The notes under the pieces: generated by a model | What the model was told of the DNA's origin: nothing | Database searches by the model: none | Seen by the model: the letters and a program-made list of their open reading frames with translations, nothing else | Part shown: piece after piece, positions 1 to 11,800 of the stretch | How positions within the stretch are numbered: the first letter of the stretch is position 1 | Layout: the number at the start of each line of letters is the position of its first letter | Position numbers and translations under genes: made by a program | DNA from: Coriolopsis trogii | Taxonomy: Eukaryota > Basidiomycota > Agaricomycetes > Polyporales > Polyporaceae | Length of the DNA stretch: 64,000 bases | Assembly: GCA_020543525.1 (NCBI GenBank) | Contig: JAHYIO010000023.1 | Span: 496,001-560,000, forward strand | Reading direction: 5' to 3'

Positions 1-886
1 TATGACAGTTTGCGTTACTCTCGATGTGCTAACAACCATCCCCCTTCAATGCAGTTCGCTACGCTGCCGCCGCCCTCGCCACCAACCCCGAGAAAAGTGC
101 GTTGAAAGACGATAGAGTTGACCTGCGGTACTGGGGAGGGAACTGACGGTGTGCTTCGTGTGTTGCAGCTTCCCGCGCCCGGGGTGAGTACCTCCGGACG
201 CACTTCAAGAACATGCGCGAGGTTGCGGCTGCCCTGACTGGTCAGTGAAGAGATAGGTGGCGGTACGGGCACGGGAGACTGAAGATGTGGATTTGTGGAT
301 ATAGGCCTCAAGCTCACGAAGGCGTACTCCTACCTTAGCGATGTCAAGGACCACAAGCAGGTCATCCCATTCCGTCGTTTCTCTGGTGGTGTCGGCCGTG
401 CCAGCCAGGCCAAGCAATTTAAGGCGACTCAGGGTATGTCATCTGCTCATTTTGCAACACGTTATTATCGGTCTCAAGCGCGGTCGACTCAAAGGTCGCT
501 GGCCTGAGAAGTCTGTGAAGTTCATCCTCCGTCTCCTCAAGAACGCGGAATCGAACGCGGATGCGAAAAACCTTGAGCTCGAGGACCTCATCATCAAGAA
601 CATCGTCGTCCAGCAGGCTCCCGTATGTCATGGATCGCATCTCGCTTGATGACTTCTAACAATTCCCCCCTGTCAGAAAACCCGCCGCCGCACATACCGT
701 GCACACGGTCGTATCAACCCCTACCAGGGTCACCCTTGTCATGTCGAGATCATCCTTTCGGCATCTGATTCCGAGGTTGAGCGGGCGAAGGACAAGGACG
801 CTGTCGCCACCTCATCGCTCACTGGTCTCAACAGGCGGCAGGTTGCTCGCAGGCGTATTGAGGCTGCGCGTGCACCCACCGCATGA
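1..886 (+). CDS. RPL17: 60S ribosomal protein L17 (uL22), 5' end outside window
   Basis: Large-subunit ribosomal protein uL22, which lines the peptide exit tunnel of cytosolic ribosomes. The visible exons are 55-96, 169-240, 305-433, 495-622 and 677-886, all joined at GT-AG sites. The translation runs from [14 protein letters not shown] through [14 protein letters not shown], the family signature [17 protein letters not shown] and [20 protein letters not shown] to the C-terminal [11 protein letters not shown] and a TGA stop. The first exon, carrying ATG and one further base, lies left of the window. Bases 1-54 look like intron 1, with a branch-point-like TGCTAAC near 27-33 and an acceptor at 53-54. 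Five short introns in a highly expressed ribosomal gene are normal in Agaricomycetes. Confidence 0.95.
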
Positions 887-1169
887 GGTTCCTCGTCTCT
901 GGTCGGACGAGTGAGTTGGTGCGGGTCTGTTGGGAGGAGCTATGCCATCTGCTTGCAACGCCAGTCGTGCGTTGTTGTCTTCATATGTATGCGTATGCCA
1001 TGTCGCTAAAACGAGACGAGACCAAGCGGTATTGTACATGGACTATGCATATCCCTTGCGCTCAGACATAACCCAGAGAATAGCAGGTGGTATATGTCAC
1101 GATAATATCGAGTAATGATACAGAGCACAACAACAGGGCAAAGCAAATCCAGAACATTATACGATAGCG

Positions 1170-2156
1170 CTACTTCTTTCTTTTCTTCGTGCCGCGGGAT
1201 CCTGCGGTGGATGCGCCTCTGCCGCGAGCACCTCCCGACCCGCGTCTTCCTCCCTTTCCTCCTTTACGGGGCTGTTTAGCTGCGATCGACGCAGCTGCAT
1301 CAAGATGAGGTGAATGTCAGCGCGAGCACAGTAATAAATACACGTACCTGGCGACTGTCGAGGGTCCTCTTCTTCCTCCGCGTACTCTGTCCCGCCGTCG
1401 GTTCCAGTCGCAACGCTATCTCGTGGTGTCGGCGCGAGGCTCTCATCACCGCTTTCTTGAGTGAGCGCACTGCTGTCGCTATCACCACCGACGAGTCCGG
1501 CGACCTTGAGCCTACCCTTGCCTTTGCGGCCTCCACGCGCCGCCTTGGTCTGCACCACCGGCGGAGGTTCGGGGGAAGCCGAGGGGAGAGACGCGGTGGC
1601 ACGTACGCGCCGTGTCGCGATGAGTGAGTCTATGGCCTCATCTTGCGGAAGCGCATATTCTCCTCGAAAGAAGGGATGTGTGGAGAGGTTCTCGGATGGA
1701 GAGGGGGAGCGGAGAGGCAATGGCGGGGTACTTGCTGGGCTTGATCCTGGGGGTTCATACCCGTCTGCCTCCTACAACGCATGTGTTGAAGAGCGAGCAC
1801 CGAGTGCATATAAAACACGTGGTTTTGGCACGGAGGAAGGTAATGAGGACAACATCGGGAGAGGAACCGTCAATATTCTACGCGTCAGTTTCAACGAAGA
1901 GGAGTGGGGGCGGCTCACTGACAATGCTCTCGAGTATGTCGAGGTCGTAGCACGCGCGTAGCTTGCGCCAGAGGTCGTCGATCTGGACGAGCTGACCCGT
2001 GTCGCGGAGAATGGCGTTGCGCATAGTGAGAACGTGGAAGTGCCGGTGGATGCCCACTGGGCGGGCGCGTGTGAGGGCGCGGAAGAACGCGATCTCGCCT
2101 TCGACGGTGTCCAGCCATAGCTGTGCTGAATCGTCGACGCCCATGCTGGCCGACAT
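1170..2156 (-). CDS. EAF7: Eaf7/MRGBP-like subunit of the NuA4 histone acetyltransferase
   Basis: Predicted chromatin protein of the CT20/Eaf7 family, a subunit of NuA4 histone H4/H2A acetyltransferase. Model: 2156-1923, 1771-1348 and 1294-1170, an exact number of codons (260 residues). The N-terminal 75 residues carry the family core: WLDTVEGEIAFFRAL, RPVGIHRHFHVL, and IDDLWRKLRACYDLDILES. Next comes STHPFFRGEYALP, a conserved short block, then an acidic Ser-rich stretch and a basic tail ending GTKKRKK, a likely nuclear localisation signal. The ATG at 2156 puts the core close to the start, as in the family. An upstream in-frame start at 2249 is possible. The first intron is long (151 bases) and might hide one more small exon. 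Confidence 0.87.
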
Positions 2157-2619
2157 CGCGAGCTGTGGTGGTAGACGAAAGGGAAGTTGCGGACGGTGGT
2201 ATACCACGTCGCGGTCACGCTGGCCGGTGCGGGTGGCGGCAGCAGCCATCGCGTCTCCAGACGCCAGTTGGCGCGCGAGATGGGATCGTACCCTGCCGCG
2301 CGCCTACTGGCGGTTACATTCTTCCTCGATGTCCATCACCTGGTCTATGCAACATATCGCCAGGATAGACCTATAGCTCTTCGGGGTCACTTCTCATCTA
2401 CGACACAAGGGGGTGTACTTTCTAAGCGCCTCACGACTCTTGCTTGACCACACACTCCCTCCCTGGTCTTCTGCGGTCCATGCACGAAGCGTTTGAGGCT
2501 CATGATATGAAGGTTGGTCTACCCTGCAAACAGCTACATGTACACGTTACGGGGTACATGGTGGGCAGCTTTGTTGAGAGGCCATATCTAGAGCTCCTCT
2601 AGTCGTATACAGTGAAGTT
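2157..2619. other. Intergenic: 5' flank of EAF7 and 3' end of GST gene
   Basis: No supported gene. Because both neighbours are on the minus strand, this holds the EAF7 promoter and the 3' end of the glutathione transferase gene. I saw no clear TATA box or repeat. Confidence 0.6.
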
Positions 2620-3618
2620 TTACGCCTTCTTCGAGACGGCGTCCTTGAGAGCATACGACCTTGTGGTGGCCTCCCGGCCCATCATAGCATTGTGCCATCT
2701 GCGGATTCAAGGTGAGTCGCGTATAACGTATACTATCAAACACGCTGACCTATCCACCGACGGGAAGTCCTTCTTGAAGCTCTCCAGGCTGAAGCCCGGG
2801 TAATCCTTCATGAGTACGTGAAAGGCTGCCGAATTCCATCTAGCTCGAGAGGTCAGACCATTGGCTACTCTGCATATGGGTGGATATACATACGGGATAA
2901 AGCTGAGGTCGGCAACGGTGCACTTGTCCCCGACAAGCCACTCGCGCTCCGCGAGCACGCTCTCCAGGACGCCCCAAATGCGCAGGATCTCTGTTTGATA
3001 CCGCTCTACAGCGCTTGGAACCTTCTCGGGGTGGAAGATGATGAACCAGCCCGCCTGACCGAAGTAGGGCCTACGCAGACGATCAGCGTGAAACATTGGT
3101 ATCTACTCGAGGATCCGACCAGCTTACCCTTGTCCGGAAGCCTGGAAGAAAAGCCACTGCAGTTGCAGATACTTCTCCTTTGGCTCGCTCACGGAGATCT
3201 TGTGCCCCGTATCATACATGTCGACAAGGTACGCCATTATCGCATCGGATTCCCTGTCGTAGGCGAGGAGGCAGCAGCGTCAGCATACAATTCATCGCTC
3301 GTGAGCCGAAATGCGATGGTAGTCATACCAAATCGTGAAATCCTCGTTTTCGTGGTCGACCAGGGCAGGTATGCGCCCGTTCGGGTTAATCTTCGCGAAC
3401 CAAGGCTCCCGGTGCTCGCCATTCAACAGATCGAGGTACACGGAGTGGTAGTTAAGCCCGAGCTCCTCGAGGACTATGACCACCTTCCTGAAAGACGAAG
3501 CAAGGTATGCATCAGCTTGAATCGTCGTGCATTCTAGTTCAAGAGGATTGTGTTGAACTCACCATCCGTTCGGTCCGCCTTGGTTTGTGTACAGAGTGAA
3601 CTGTTTTCCGTGCGACAT
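2620..3618 (-). CDS. Glutathione S-transferase, Ure2-like
   Basis: Cytosolic glutathione S-transferase of the fungal Ure2p-like group, expected to conjugate glutathione to electrophiles or reduce peroxides. Six exons (3618-3563, 3487-3329, 3253-3128, 3070-2894, 2839-2750, 2698-2620) sum to 228 residues plus stop, the usual family length. The N-terminal thioredoxin fold starts FTLYTNQGGPNGWKV and contains EPWFAKINPNGRIPALVDH with the cis-proline, then WESDAIMAYLVDMY, where Glu-Ser binds the gamma-glutamyl part of glutathione. The helical domain has GPYFGQAGWF and VADLSFIPWN. The residue matching the Ser of SNAIM-type motifs is present. Substrate cannot be told from sequence. Confidence 0.9.
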
Positions 3619-4592
3619 GGCCACGATCAATTCTGGTTCGATGTAAAGAGTTGAGAGGTGTTGCCAAGCGGTTTGTGGCACCCTCTCCGTATTTATGTGC
3701 ACCAGACCTGCGACCAGAACTCACATACTGATTTCCCGGCATCGGAGTGTAAAGTCCATTGGTTTGTGACGTCCAGCGCTGTCCCTATCGTCGGTTCAAA
3801 CAATCACGCAGAGGTCAGTGATGCCCTCCACGTGTCTATGTAGATCCAAGCTTCTGCTATAAAGCCACGATGTCTACTGTCTACAGTAGTACCCATCTTC
3901 TCAAACAAATTTGTGGTGGAATTGTCTTCACGTAGGGATTAGAAGTGACCCCACAAGAGGACGCGATCCGCCAATGCACTTCAGAGCCGATACTTGTAAG
4001 TTGCGCAACAAACGTATTACCCCGAGGCGGAGGGAGCTGAGGTGTCTTCCGAATACTAAATTCAGGCTTCTCGGACCGCCCGATTTTGCAAATCACCTCG
4101 GCGGTCAATGTGGCGACTGACAGTTGCGACTAGGCATTACGCTATTGTGTTGAGTCGAAACCGCAGTTTCGTAATATCGAGGATTAAATGAGTAGCTACC
4201 TGCCCCAACGACGAAGGGCAGCTTGGCATCTGGCGTGACTCCGAATTCCGTATTCAATGCCCCTCGGAGCCTCCGATTTCGCAAATCACGCCGGGTGCGA
4301 AGTTGGCGATCGTGTATGACAGGTGCGACTACGCATTGCGGCATCGTGCCTGTGATCACATGGATACTTCTGTATTGCTGACTACAGGCATCAGGAATAG
4401 AGTGCGGGAGGCGTAAGATAAAATGAGTGGGGAGGGGTTCGGCAGCTACTATAAAACTATATAGGATAATAAATAGTTCAAAACGGGAGCGCCCGCAGTC
4501 GATAAGGAACAGCAGGAGCTATCAGGGTACGAGGTATGGTAGCATGGGCCAAGAGAGGAAAAGGAGAGGTCACAGTAGAGAAGAGAAAGCGT
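3619..4592. other. Intergenic: GST promoter and AOX 3' flank
   Basis: No supported gene. The stretch holds the upstream region of the glutathione transferase gene and the 3' flank of the alternative oxidase gene, plus a pair of diverged direct repeats listed separately. Confidence 0.6.
4013..4350. repeat. Pair of diverged direct repeats, about 135-150 bases each
   Basis: Two copies lie about 185-195 bases apart, roughly 4018-4148 and 4198-4348. Shared landmarks in the same order are CCGAATTC/CCGAATAC, TCGGA followed by CGATTT-GCAAATCAC, TGGCGA, GTGCGACTACGCATT/TTGCGACTAGGCATT and ATCGTG/ATTGTG. Identity is only moderate, so the duplication is old. No reading frame is conserved between the copies. 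Confidence 0.6.
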
Positions 4593-6444
4593 TCACTGGG
4601 GTTTCTCGGCCGTCTTCTCGAGCGCTTTCCGTGTAGACTCGACGAACTCTTTGGATTCGTCGCGCTCGAAGCTGCACATACATCATGCGGGTCAATCAGT
4701 CCCTACGACGCCCAATCCAGACAAGGGAAAGCATATGCGTACCAGATACGCGACCCCTTGGTCGTCATGTCCGGCTCACTGAGCGCGAACGGGTTGATGT
4801 CCGACTCGTACTTGAGGTTCGCGAGGCTGTGGTTCACGAACCTATGCGTGCTCTCGTCGCTCCGCACGGCATAGATGACGTCGAGGAACTTGGCGTTCTC
4901 TCCCAGCCGCCAGTAGTCTTTCGCAATCTCTGGCGCAGGGAGGTCGGTCCTAATCGTTAACAAAACAGGCACTGTCAGCCCATCTAAGATGCTTTGAGAT
5001 GATGTACGAGCTCGGCTGACCATGATGGCAGACGGCCGGCCTCGATCTCCTTGATACAGCGTGTGCTATAGAATAGACAGGTCAGCGCTCAGTTATGATG
5101 CATTTGCATCATGCGTCACCGCCGGTCACCCGTGGGCAGTGGACCATGATGTCGCCCGATTGCAACGGGGGACACTTACTATGTGAGCACAGCTTCTTCC
5201 TCGAGGTGTCCGACAAAGCGATGGCATGTGCTCGGCGAGATCATGTAGCACAGGACTGGTGTCCAAGAAGCGATCAGTGATATGCCAGAGAGAGGTCGAG
5301 TCATTTGATAGACTCACAGAACGCGTTGTAGAACACGCCTTGTGCGCCCAGTACCATCGCCCGGAACAGCGGTGATGGGTTCTTCAGCGTCATGAACGTC
5401 CTACAAGACCGCCGATAAGTGATTCACGCTTAATGTGAAAGGGACGATGAGTGGCACGCACATGAGATGCATTCGTTCATTCTCTGCTTCTTCGAGGAGG
5501 GTATGGATCCAGCCATGGTCTCGTCTCTGGTGAAGGCAGACCGGAAAGCGGGCGGAGATGAGTCGCTGATCGGCGCCGACCGTCAGAGTCTAACTTACCA
5601 TTAAACGAAGACTCCGCAGGTGGCGCAAGGCAGCTGCGACCATGCCGGGGACGGCGGCGATACTCTCAAGGAAGAGGATGCGCTGAGGGCCAGAAGTGAC
5701 GCGTTAGCATGTCTATCTGTCAACGGGACAGAGACGGGAGAATGTGCATGATACGCACTCGTAACCACTGCGTTTCATCCATGAGGTACCCGCCCTTGCG
5801 CAGCTCTTCGAGTGACATCGACGCCGCGTTCGGCGGGAGAGGCTTATGCTTGTAGCCTGAGGCGAAATCGAACGCCCACCTAGTGCATGGCACGGTCGTC
5901 AGACGTCACACCGGTCTGCTACAGATGAACACTGACCTGGCGATTTTGACGAAAGTATGTGCGACCTTATCGGACAAAGTTTTGGATTCCCTGAACAGAA
6001 CCTAACCGGCGAGATGTAAAGAGGGCCGGCATAAGGGGTGCGCTCCAGGTGACGTACCTCAACGGAGCGTAACTCTTCAGGCGTGTAAACCGGATGGAAC
6101 AAGACCCAGTCTCCACGAATGGAATGGTCCTGGACATTCGCCACCACTGGCGCTGCCTTCATAGGCATGTCCTCTACCGCTTGCATGTTAGTTAACCTTG
6201 AATACACATGCGCTGTCAGAGTTGACATACTGATGTGTAGGCCCTCGGCGCCTGGGCCTATGGGGGACTTTTCGTCCGTCTTCTTCGCCGTCATGATATT
6301 CTGCTTGGTTGCAGAGGTGCTGAGCGAGCGCTTGGCTGCCACTGCCAAACAGGGCGCCACCAGGCCGCGGTGGATGATGGGAAGCGCCCTGCTTGCAACC
6401 GGCAGCATGCGTCCAGCAGCGAGTGACGAGGGTAAAGCGTGCAT
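4593..6444 (-). CDS. AOX1: Mitochondrial alternative oxidase
   Basis: Ubiquinol oxidase of the mitochondrial inner membrane that passes electrons from ubiquinol straight to oxygen, bypassing complexes III and IV. I can follow eleven exons. The protein begins with an Arg/Ser-rich presequence (MHALPSSLAAGRMLP, then AAKRSLSTSAT) and continues GDWVLFHPVYTPEELRSVE. The four di-iron regions are all present: RILFLESIAAVPGM, LLEEAENERMHLM, HLEEEAVLTYT and RSDESTHRFVNH. The membrane-binding helices and the conserved SLEELRKGGYLMDETQWL and LPAPEIAKDYWRLGENAKF are intact. It ends AEKPQ. The penultimate donor could be chosen slightly differently, giving TTKGFERDE or a longer form. Such genes are usually induced by respiratory block or oxidative stress. 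A TATA-like motif lies upstream. Confidence 0.96.
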
Positions 6445-6510
6445 GAGGAGGTGTTGGTGAAATGAGAATGGAGATGCAACTTGAGAAGTTTTAAGACGCT
6501 GTTCCAAGGG

Positions 6511-6518
6511 GTATATAA
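6511..6518 (-). promoter_or_regulatory. TATA-like element of the AOX gene
   Basis: On the minus strand the sequence AGTTATATAC lies about 67 bases upstream of the alternative oxidase ATG at 6444. This is a plausible TATA element for an inducible gene. Inference from position only. Confidence 0.4.
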
Positions 6519-8034
6519 CTATGCTCGTAATGGGATCCGTAGCGTCCCGAGGTGCATCCCGAGGGTCACCGTTGGCCTGCCCATCATCATCCCTTGGCTG
6601 TGGCGAGGTGGGGATCGACCACAGCCGGACCATGTTATATTACGAATGCCCTAGAATACTGGTCAGGAGGTCTGCGGGTCCAGCCATGGCATGTTGGAAA
6701 ACAAGAGTCAGAGTCATGGTGTGTTGTCAGCCCGCCACTGAAAGCTGTGCTAGATGTTTTGCTACTCTTACCGGATCAGGCAACAGTCCGGAGCCAATAG
6801 TATTGACTCTGGCTGTCCAATCATGTGGCCGCCTTTACGTCTGCGCCCAACCACAAGTGCTGCATGATCATAACCGTCCTACAAACATTCAATTCGTTTC
6901 TGCGATGCACCCATGCTGCTGTCAACTTTCAAGACACGGTCAAACACACCCCTGAGAACCAGATTCTCCGACCTTGCTCCCATGACTGCCGGGGCCGCCG
7001 TATTCCGAATGTTGGAAGCCAGGCGTGCCGAGTTGAGCCGCAAGAGTCGAATTCAGTACCAGCCTGGCTCGCTTTAGCTTGGGGTGCACGAGAAGCTCGG
7101 CCGCGTTTTGAGATAAGTCCGATCGCGGTACCACGTCTGATTGTCGGGCGTGGTTGCCAATTCGCACAAAGGCCGCCACAAAGGATGTCTATGATTACAC
7201 CCGTGAAGGCCGGAAGACTCGGAAATAAGGAGGGCGGCATGACGCACCGAACCATCTGCTGTCACGGTGGTATGCGTGCTATTTCTGTGCAGTGTCTTGT
7301 GTGAATGCGTATCGATTCAAGAATGCATGCTCGGAAACTCCCGCTCGAGCTCTTCTACCACTCAGACAGTATTGTCCAATCCGCAGCAGCCCCTATGGAG
7401 GAAGGGCGTGGCAAGTCTGCTCAAGAACGGAAATAGCACATCAGTCGCTCCAGAGGGTGGTGCACACAGGAAATACTTTACCTACAGACCGGGACTACCC
7501 CATTACCCCACTCCGAAGGGTTCGGAGGCTGGCTTCGTATGACAATCGCACCGGCTTGGTTTGTGCCTTGGACGCCGCTGCATCATAAACCTCAACCAGC
7601 GCGAGGTACCAGCACTGGGAACTGAACAAGGTTGCATCGGATTGGATGATGACGTCTACCAATATGTACCAACATGGAGGGTATGGCTTTGGTAGACAGC
7701 AGGAGGGAAGCGGTCTCCAGTAGCATGTAGCGCTCATCCTCTCGAACGTACCGAGAATCCGTCTCAGATGAGCATTGTCACGACCTATCGAAATGCGACA
7801 GGTACTCAAGACGGCGGAGTACAGACCTCTCCGGATTTCCGTCGAGTGAGCAACTTGTGTCTCTGACGATCTTCCCACGCAGCATGCCGGGGATATAACA
7901 TCGGGCCGAGTGGTGTCGGATGAGAGCGAATGTCCAACGGCGGAGGGGCACGAAAACTTGCACGACAGAGTTACGCGCCCCGAGTGAGTGGTGAGAGAAT
8001 CTGATAGCAGAAGCATGTTTGGGCGAATGCAAAG
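6519..8034. other. Intergenic, 1.5 kb, no recognisable gene
   Basis: Several open frames of 80-170 codons occur on both strands, the longest on the minus strand at 7495-8016. None has a recognisable motif, good splice partners or coherent composition. It should contain distal AOX promoter and the 3' flank of the small gene at 8035-8556. Confidence 0.5.
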
Positions 8035-8556
8035 TCAGCTGTGGGGACGTAGTGCGTACCACCGGTGCGTTCCTGAACCTTGCTTGGGCGGTTCGGACGT
8101 AGCCGTATCTGCGCCGACGAGCTGTTGCTCCTCAGGACTGAGGGAAAAGAAGGCGGCCTTTTGGGCTGCCAGCCACCGCCTTGGCTTGACGGCGATCGCA
8201 ATGAGCGGGAGTGGACAACGTGCCAGGCGGACTGAGGACGTACCGGCATGAAGACATGGTCGCGTTCGCCGAAGTCGGCATAGAACACGGCGTAGAGGAG
8301 TATGGCTGCAGATTAGCGGATATCAGACCATCTTCAATGGCGATAGAGAGAGAATTGACTCACTGGGCACGATCAGGAAGTTGGCTATTCGCGAAACGGG
8401 GGCGACCCAGGACCTGACTGCTGGCGCCTCAGGCGCGCCCTGAGGCTCAGGCCACGGATTTGTCTTCTTGCTCACATGCCTGGGCCAGGATGCGCGTGCC
8501 TGTGGCTGGAAGGAGGCGAAGCGGGGAGGACGAAGGCGGGGCTGGCGAGGGAACAT
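8035..8556 (-). CDS. Small predicted single-pass mitochondrial membrane protein, unknown function
   Basis: I do not recognise this family. Three exons (8556-8364, 8305-8244, 8184-8035) join in frame to 134 residues. The N-terminus is rich in Arg, Phe and Gln without acidic residues (MFPRQPRLRPPRFASFQPQA), typical of a mitochondrial presequence. A Pro-rich linker (KKTNPWPEPQGAPEAP) leads to one hydrophobic segment, RIANFLIVPTILLYAVFYAD, immediately followed by FGERDHVFMP. The C-terminal part (RRWLAAQKAAFFSLSPEEQQ) may be amphipathic. The layout resembles small accessory subunits of inner-membrane complexes, but that is inference only. The last intron uses a CAAG acceptor, less common than CAG or TAG. 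The gene is divergent from the Zn2Cys6 regulator at 8861. Confidence 0.68.
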
Positions 8557-8860
8557 GGCACACCGAGGCTGAGGCTGCCAGTGGGGGCGGGAGACAGAGA
8601 GCGTGGGTTGGCCGGAGCGCCCGGCTCGGGCAGGATATCGCGTCGGGTCCGCGACCGGCAAGGAGAGCTAGCGGTGGAAAATAACACGTAAATGGGCGGA
8701 AATGGACGTAAATGGCAGAAATCCAACAATGTTGGGATGGGCGTCAGCCCCGGAGAGAGCCATGTCCGTACTATTCGGGCCTTCGGCGAGGAGACGCCCG
8801 TGCAGTGTCTCCCTCTCCTGCGCTCGTCTTCCGGCCCTCCCTTCTCTCCCGTCCTCGAGC
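8557..8860. promoter_or_regulatory. Divergent intergenic region, 304 bases
   Basis: Lies head-to-head between the small mitochondrial-type gene and the Zn2Cys6 regulator, so it should hold both promoters. It includes the purine-rich run AAATGGGCGGAAATGGACG (8690-8708). No TATA box is evident. Confidence 0.4.
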
Positions 8861-11800
8861 ATGACCTCCGTCCACGACCCTCCCCACAGCGAATACCTCC
8901 CCCCGCTCAAGCGGCAGCGCACCTCCAACCCTCCTCTCCTACAGCCGCCATACGGCCCGCCCCAGCCAGGCCCAAGTTCGTCTGCAGTCCAGCTTCCCGA
9001 CCAGGACGGAGCGGCGGACGCCGCCTCCAAGAAGAACAGAAAGCGGCCTCTTTCGTGCGGTGAATGCAGGAGGTACGACCGCTATATACTCATATAGGTG
9101 TCTCTCTGACCCGCGCCGTTGGTGGCATCAAGATTGAAGCTCAAGGTGCGCCTACAAATGCAATGTCGCATTGACGCCATGCTCACGTTCACGGACGCAG
9201 TGTGACCGCGTATTTCCTTGCCAGTCGTGTTGCAAGAGGGGATGCGCAGAAATCTGCCCAGACGGCTCCTTGACCGGTGGCAAGGGCAGCAGGTACGCTT
9301 CTACCGTATTGCAGCCGCCCTGTTCGGCGTCTGTATACTCACACAGACCGTCCAGATTCATCCTAGCCAACACCGAGCAGCTCCATGAGAAAATCAAGAG
9401 CATGAGCGTCCGTATCCGCGAGCTCGAGGATGCGCTCGGCGAACTCTCGCCTGAGCACCGACTCCTCCGTGAGGAACTCTTACTCATCAAGAAGTCCGCC
9501 GATTTATTCGGCGTAGATGCTCACCACCTGCAGCCCTCCTTAGTGGAAGGCAGCAAGCGGGCCGAGTCCACGTCGCATGGATTGAATGTACCAGTCTCCC
9601 CTCCGGTATTGAGTGATGTGCGTCCGGATACACAATGCCGACCATATCGGACTCACTCCTCCTTCACAGAGACAAAGTCGTTCCCCTCCGGCGAACAGTG
9701 TGGATGAATGCGGCATACCGTCCGACATACGCCGGCTCAGCGACCGCTTTCCGGCGCCAAGTGCACTGTCTGAGGACCTCAACCCGAATCTCCGCAAGCG
9801 CATTTTTGACCTGCTCCCATCTCAACAAGAAGCTCGCTATCTGTGCGAGCAAGCAGCAGAACACGCATCCTGGCAGTGCGTCTAACTTCACTTCCATTCA
9901 TTATGACCATTTCCGGTCGCCTCTTGTTACTGTGCTTCGCGGCAAATTACTCATATAGCTGACTAACTCGTGTTGTCCAGCCAAAATTCGGACGGCAGTG
10001 ACGGCGTGCCGAACATGGTGCATAGTATCTACAACACCTCCCCTGAGACACTCAACCCACATAGGCTCTCGTACTTCCTTATCATCCTGACCATTGGTGT
10101 CTGCGTCGATCAGCGGCGCAGTCACCGCTCATGGCCCACAGATGCGGAACGTTTCCACCAGCTGTCCAGAGCGGCGATTTGTGAGACCTCGGTCATCAAC
10201 GAACCGAGCATCGACGCGATTAATGCGCTGGTATGTGCATATGCATTTCCTGTGGCACCTGCAGCGCAATTGACACAGTTGACAGTTCTACATGTCACGA
10301 TATCTCACCATGTATTCGGTCGAAAAGGAAGCGGTTGAATATGCTTGGGCGGTGCTGGTCCGTCACACGCATGTACCGGACTGTTTGAACCCGTGAGCTG
10401 ACCATCTTGGCTATCAGGGCATCGCGGCGAAGCTTGCAGTAGGAGTACGTCATCATGCGCTCTCCATCGCGCCCACATGAGCCTGACTTTAGTCTCGTGA
10501 CAGATTGGCTTGAGTGAGTGCCGTCTGGCCTCTTGTACTGGCTCATCATTGACCGGTGGCTATAGACCGTTGCAGTAGCCGCGGGAAGGTGATCCCTGAG
10601 GAGCTGGACAAGCGGAAAACGTTGCTATGGTGCATGCTCAACGTTGACCATCGCCTGGTGCGTGGACGACTCGTGCAGAATAGCGCGTTTGTATTTGATT
10701 TCTCATCCTCATCTCGCAGAGTTTGATGCTTAGACGGCCGCCGTCCATTTCGCTGCGGTATGTTGACACAGATCCACCCACGGTCGCCGAGTTTCCACCA
10801 CAATCACCACGCGAGAACTGTGCGCCTACCACGTTGATTCTTATACGCACTATGTGTTCACGGACATTCGGCTTCCACAGATCAGCGATGGCACTACACC
10901 TTCACCGCTCAATGTCTCTCCCCCGTGCTGGAGATTATCGCTTGCCCGACTCCTACGCCCTACTCGGAGGTTCTCATGCTGGACGCTCGTATACGAAACT
11001 TCGAGGTACCGGAGTACATGCAAGTCACGCCATCAACATCATCCGGTAATGCATTATGCATCGTGCAGACGTGGACATATATGACACGAGAAGTTGGTGC
11101 GTGGTGTAGGCAACCTGTCTACGTTTGTGAACTCATATCATTGAAATCCATTCACAGCTCTCCTCAATTTGCATCGACAATACTTCACGCAGACGCTTAA
11201 TGAAGGCTTCTGTGCAAACCATAAATATGCGACTTCAGTTGTGGCTGTCTATCAGTCGTCTCTCAGCCTTCTGTGGAGTCTGGAGAGGTATTACCGACAA
11301 CAGCCTGAGTACTCCGTCCGGACACAGATCTTGTGGTCTAACGGCCTATCGGCTGCTGTGGGTTCTCCGATCTTTCCGGAGGTGGTGGGATCTGTTACTG
11401 GTGCTAACCACGTTCTGATCTAGGTCGCGCTAGCTCTGCTCGTCTCGCGGGTGCCGCCGTCTGTGATGGCGTCCAACGCGCTTCTCGAATTGGCGAAAGT
11501 GCTCCGACTGTTCACGGACGTGAACGACCGGTGCCCGATAGCGGCAAAGGCCTGCGTGAGTGTCTGATCTCTTCCTCGAATACACCCGCCGTTTCATCTG
11601 GCCATCGTACCGTTCCGCAGCCACTACTCGAGGCGCTCTTTGAGCGCGCCCGCTCGTCATACCTCTCCAACAGGTACGGCACGCAAATGCATCATGCAGG
11701 CGACGTCGAGGACGATGTGTGCAAGCTCGGCGCTCGCGTCGGGGTCTCACCTTCGTTGACCCGTCCTGCCGCCGCGTCTCCTGCGTTTACGGCTCCCGGC

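Noticed and set aside
7495..8016. 173-codon minus-strand open frame
   Set aside because: No motif, no conserved composition, and it lies just downstream of a well-formed gene on the same strand.
10720..10990. Apparent frameshift in the first Zn2Cys6 gene
   Set aside because: An intron from 10820 to 10880 with a GTGCGC donor and CAG acceptor restores the frame and the conserved domain.
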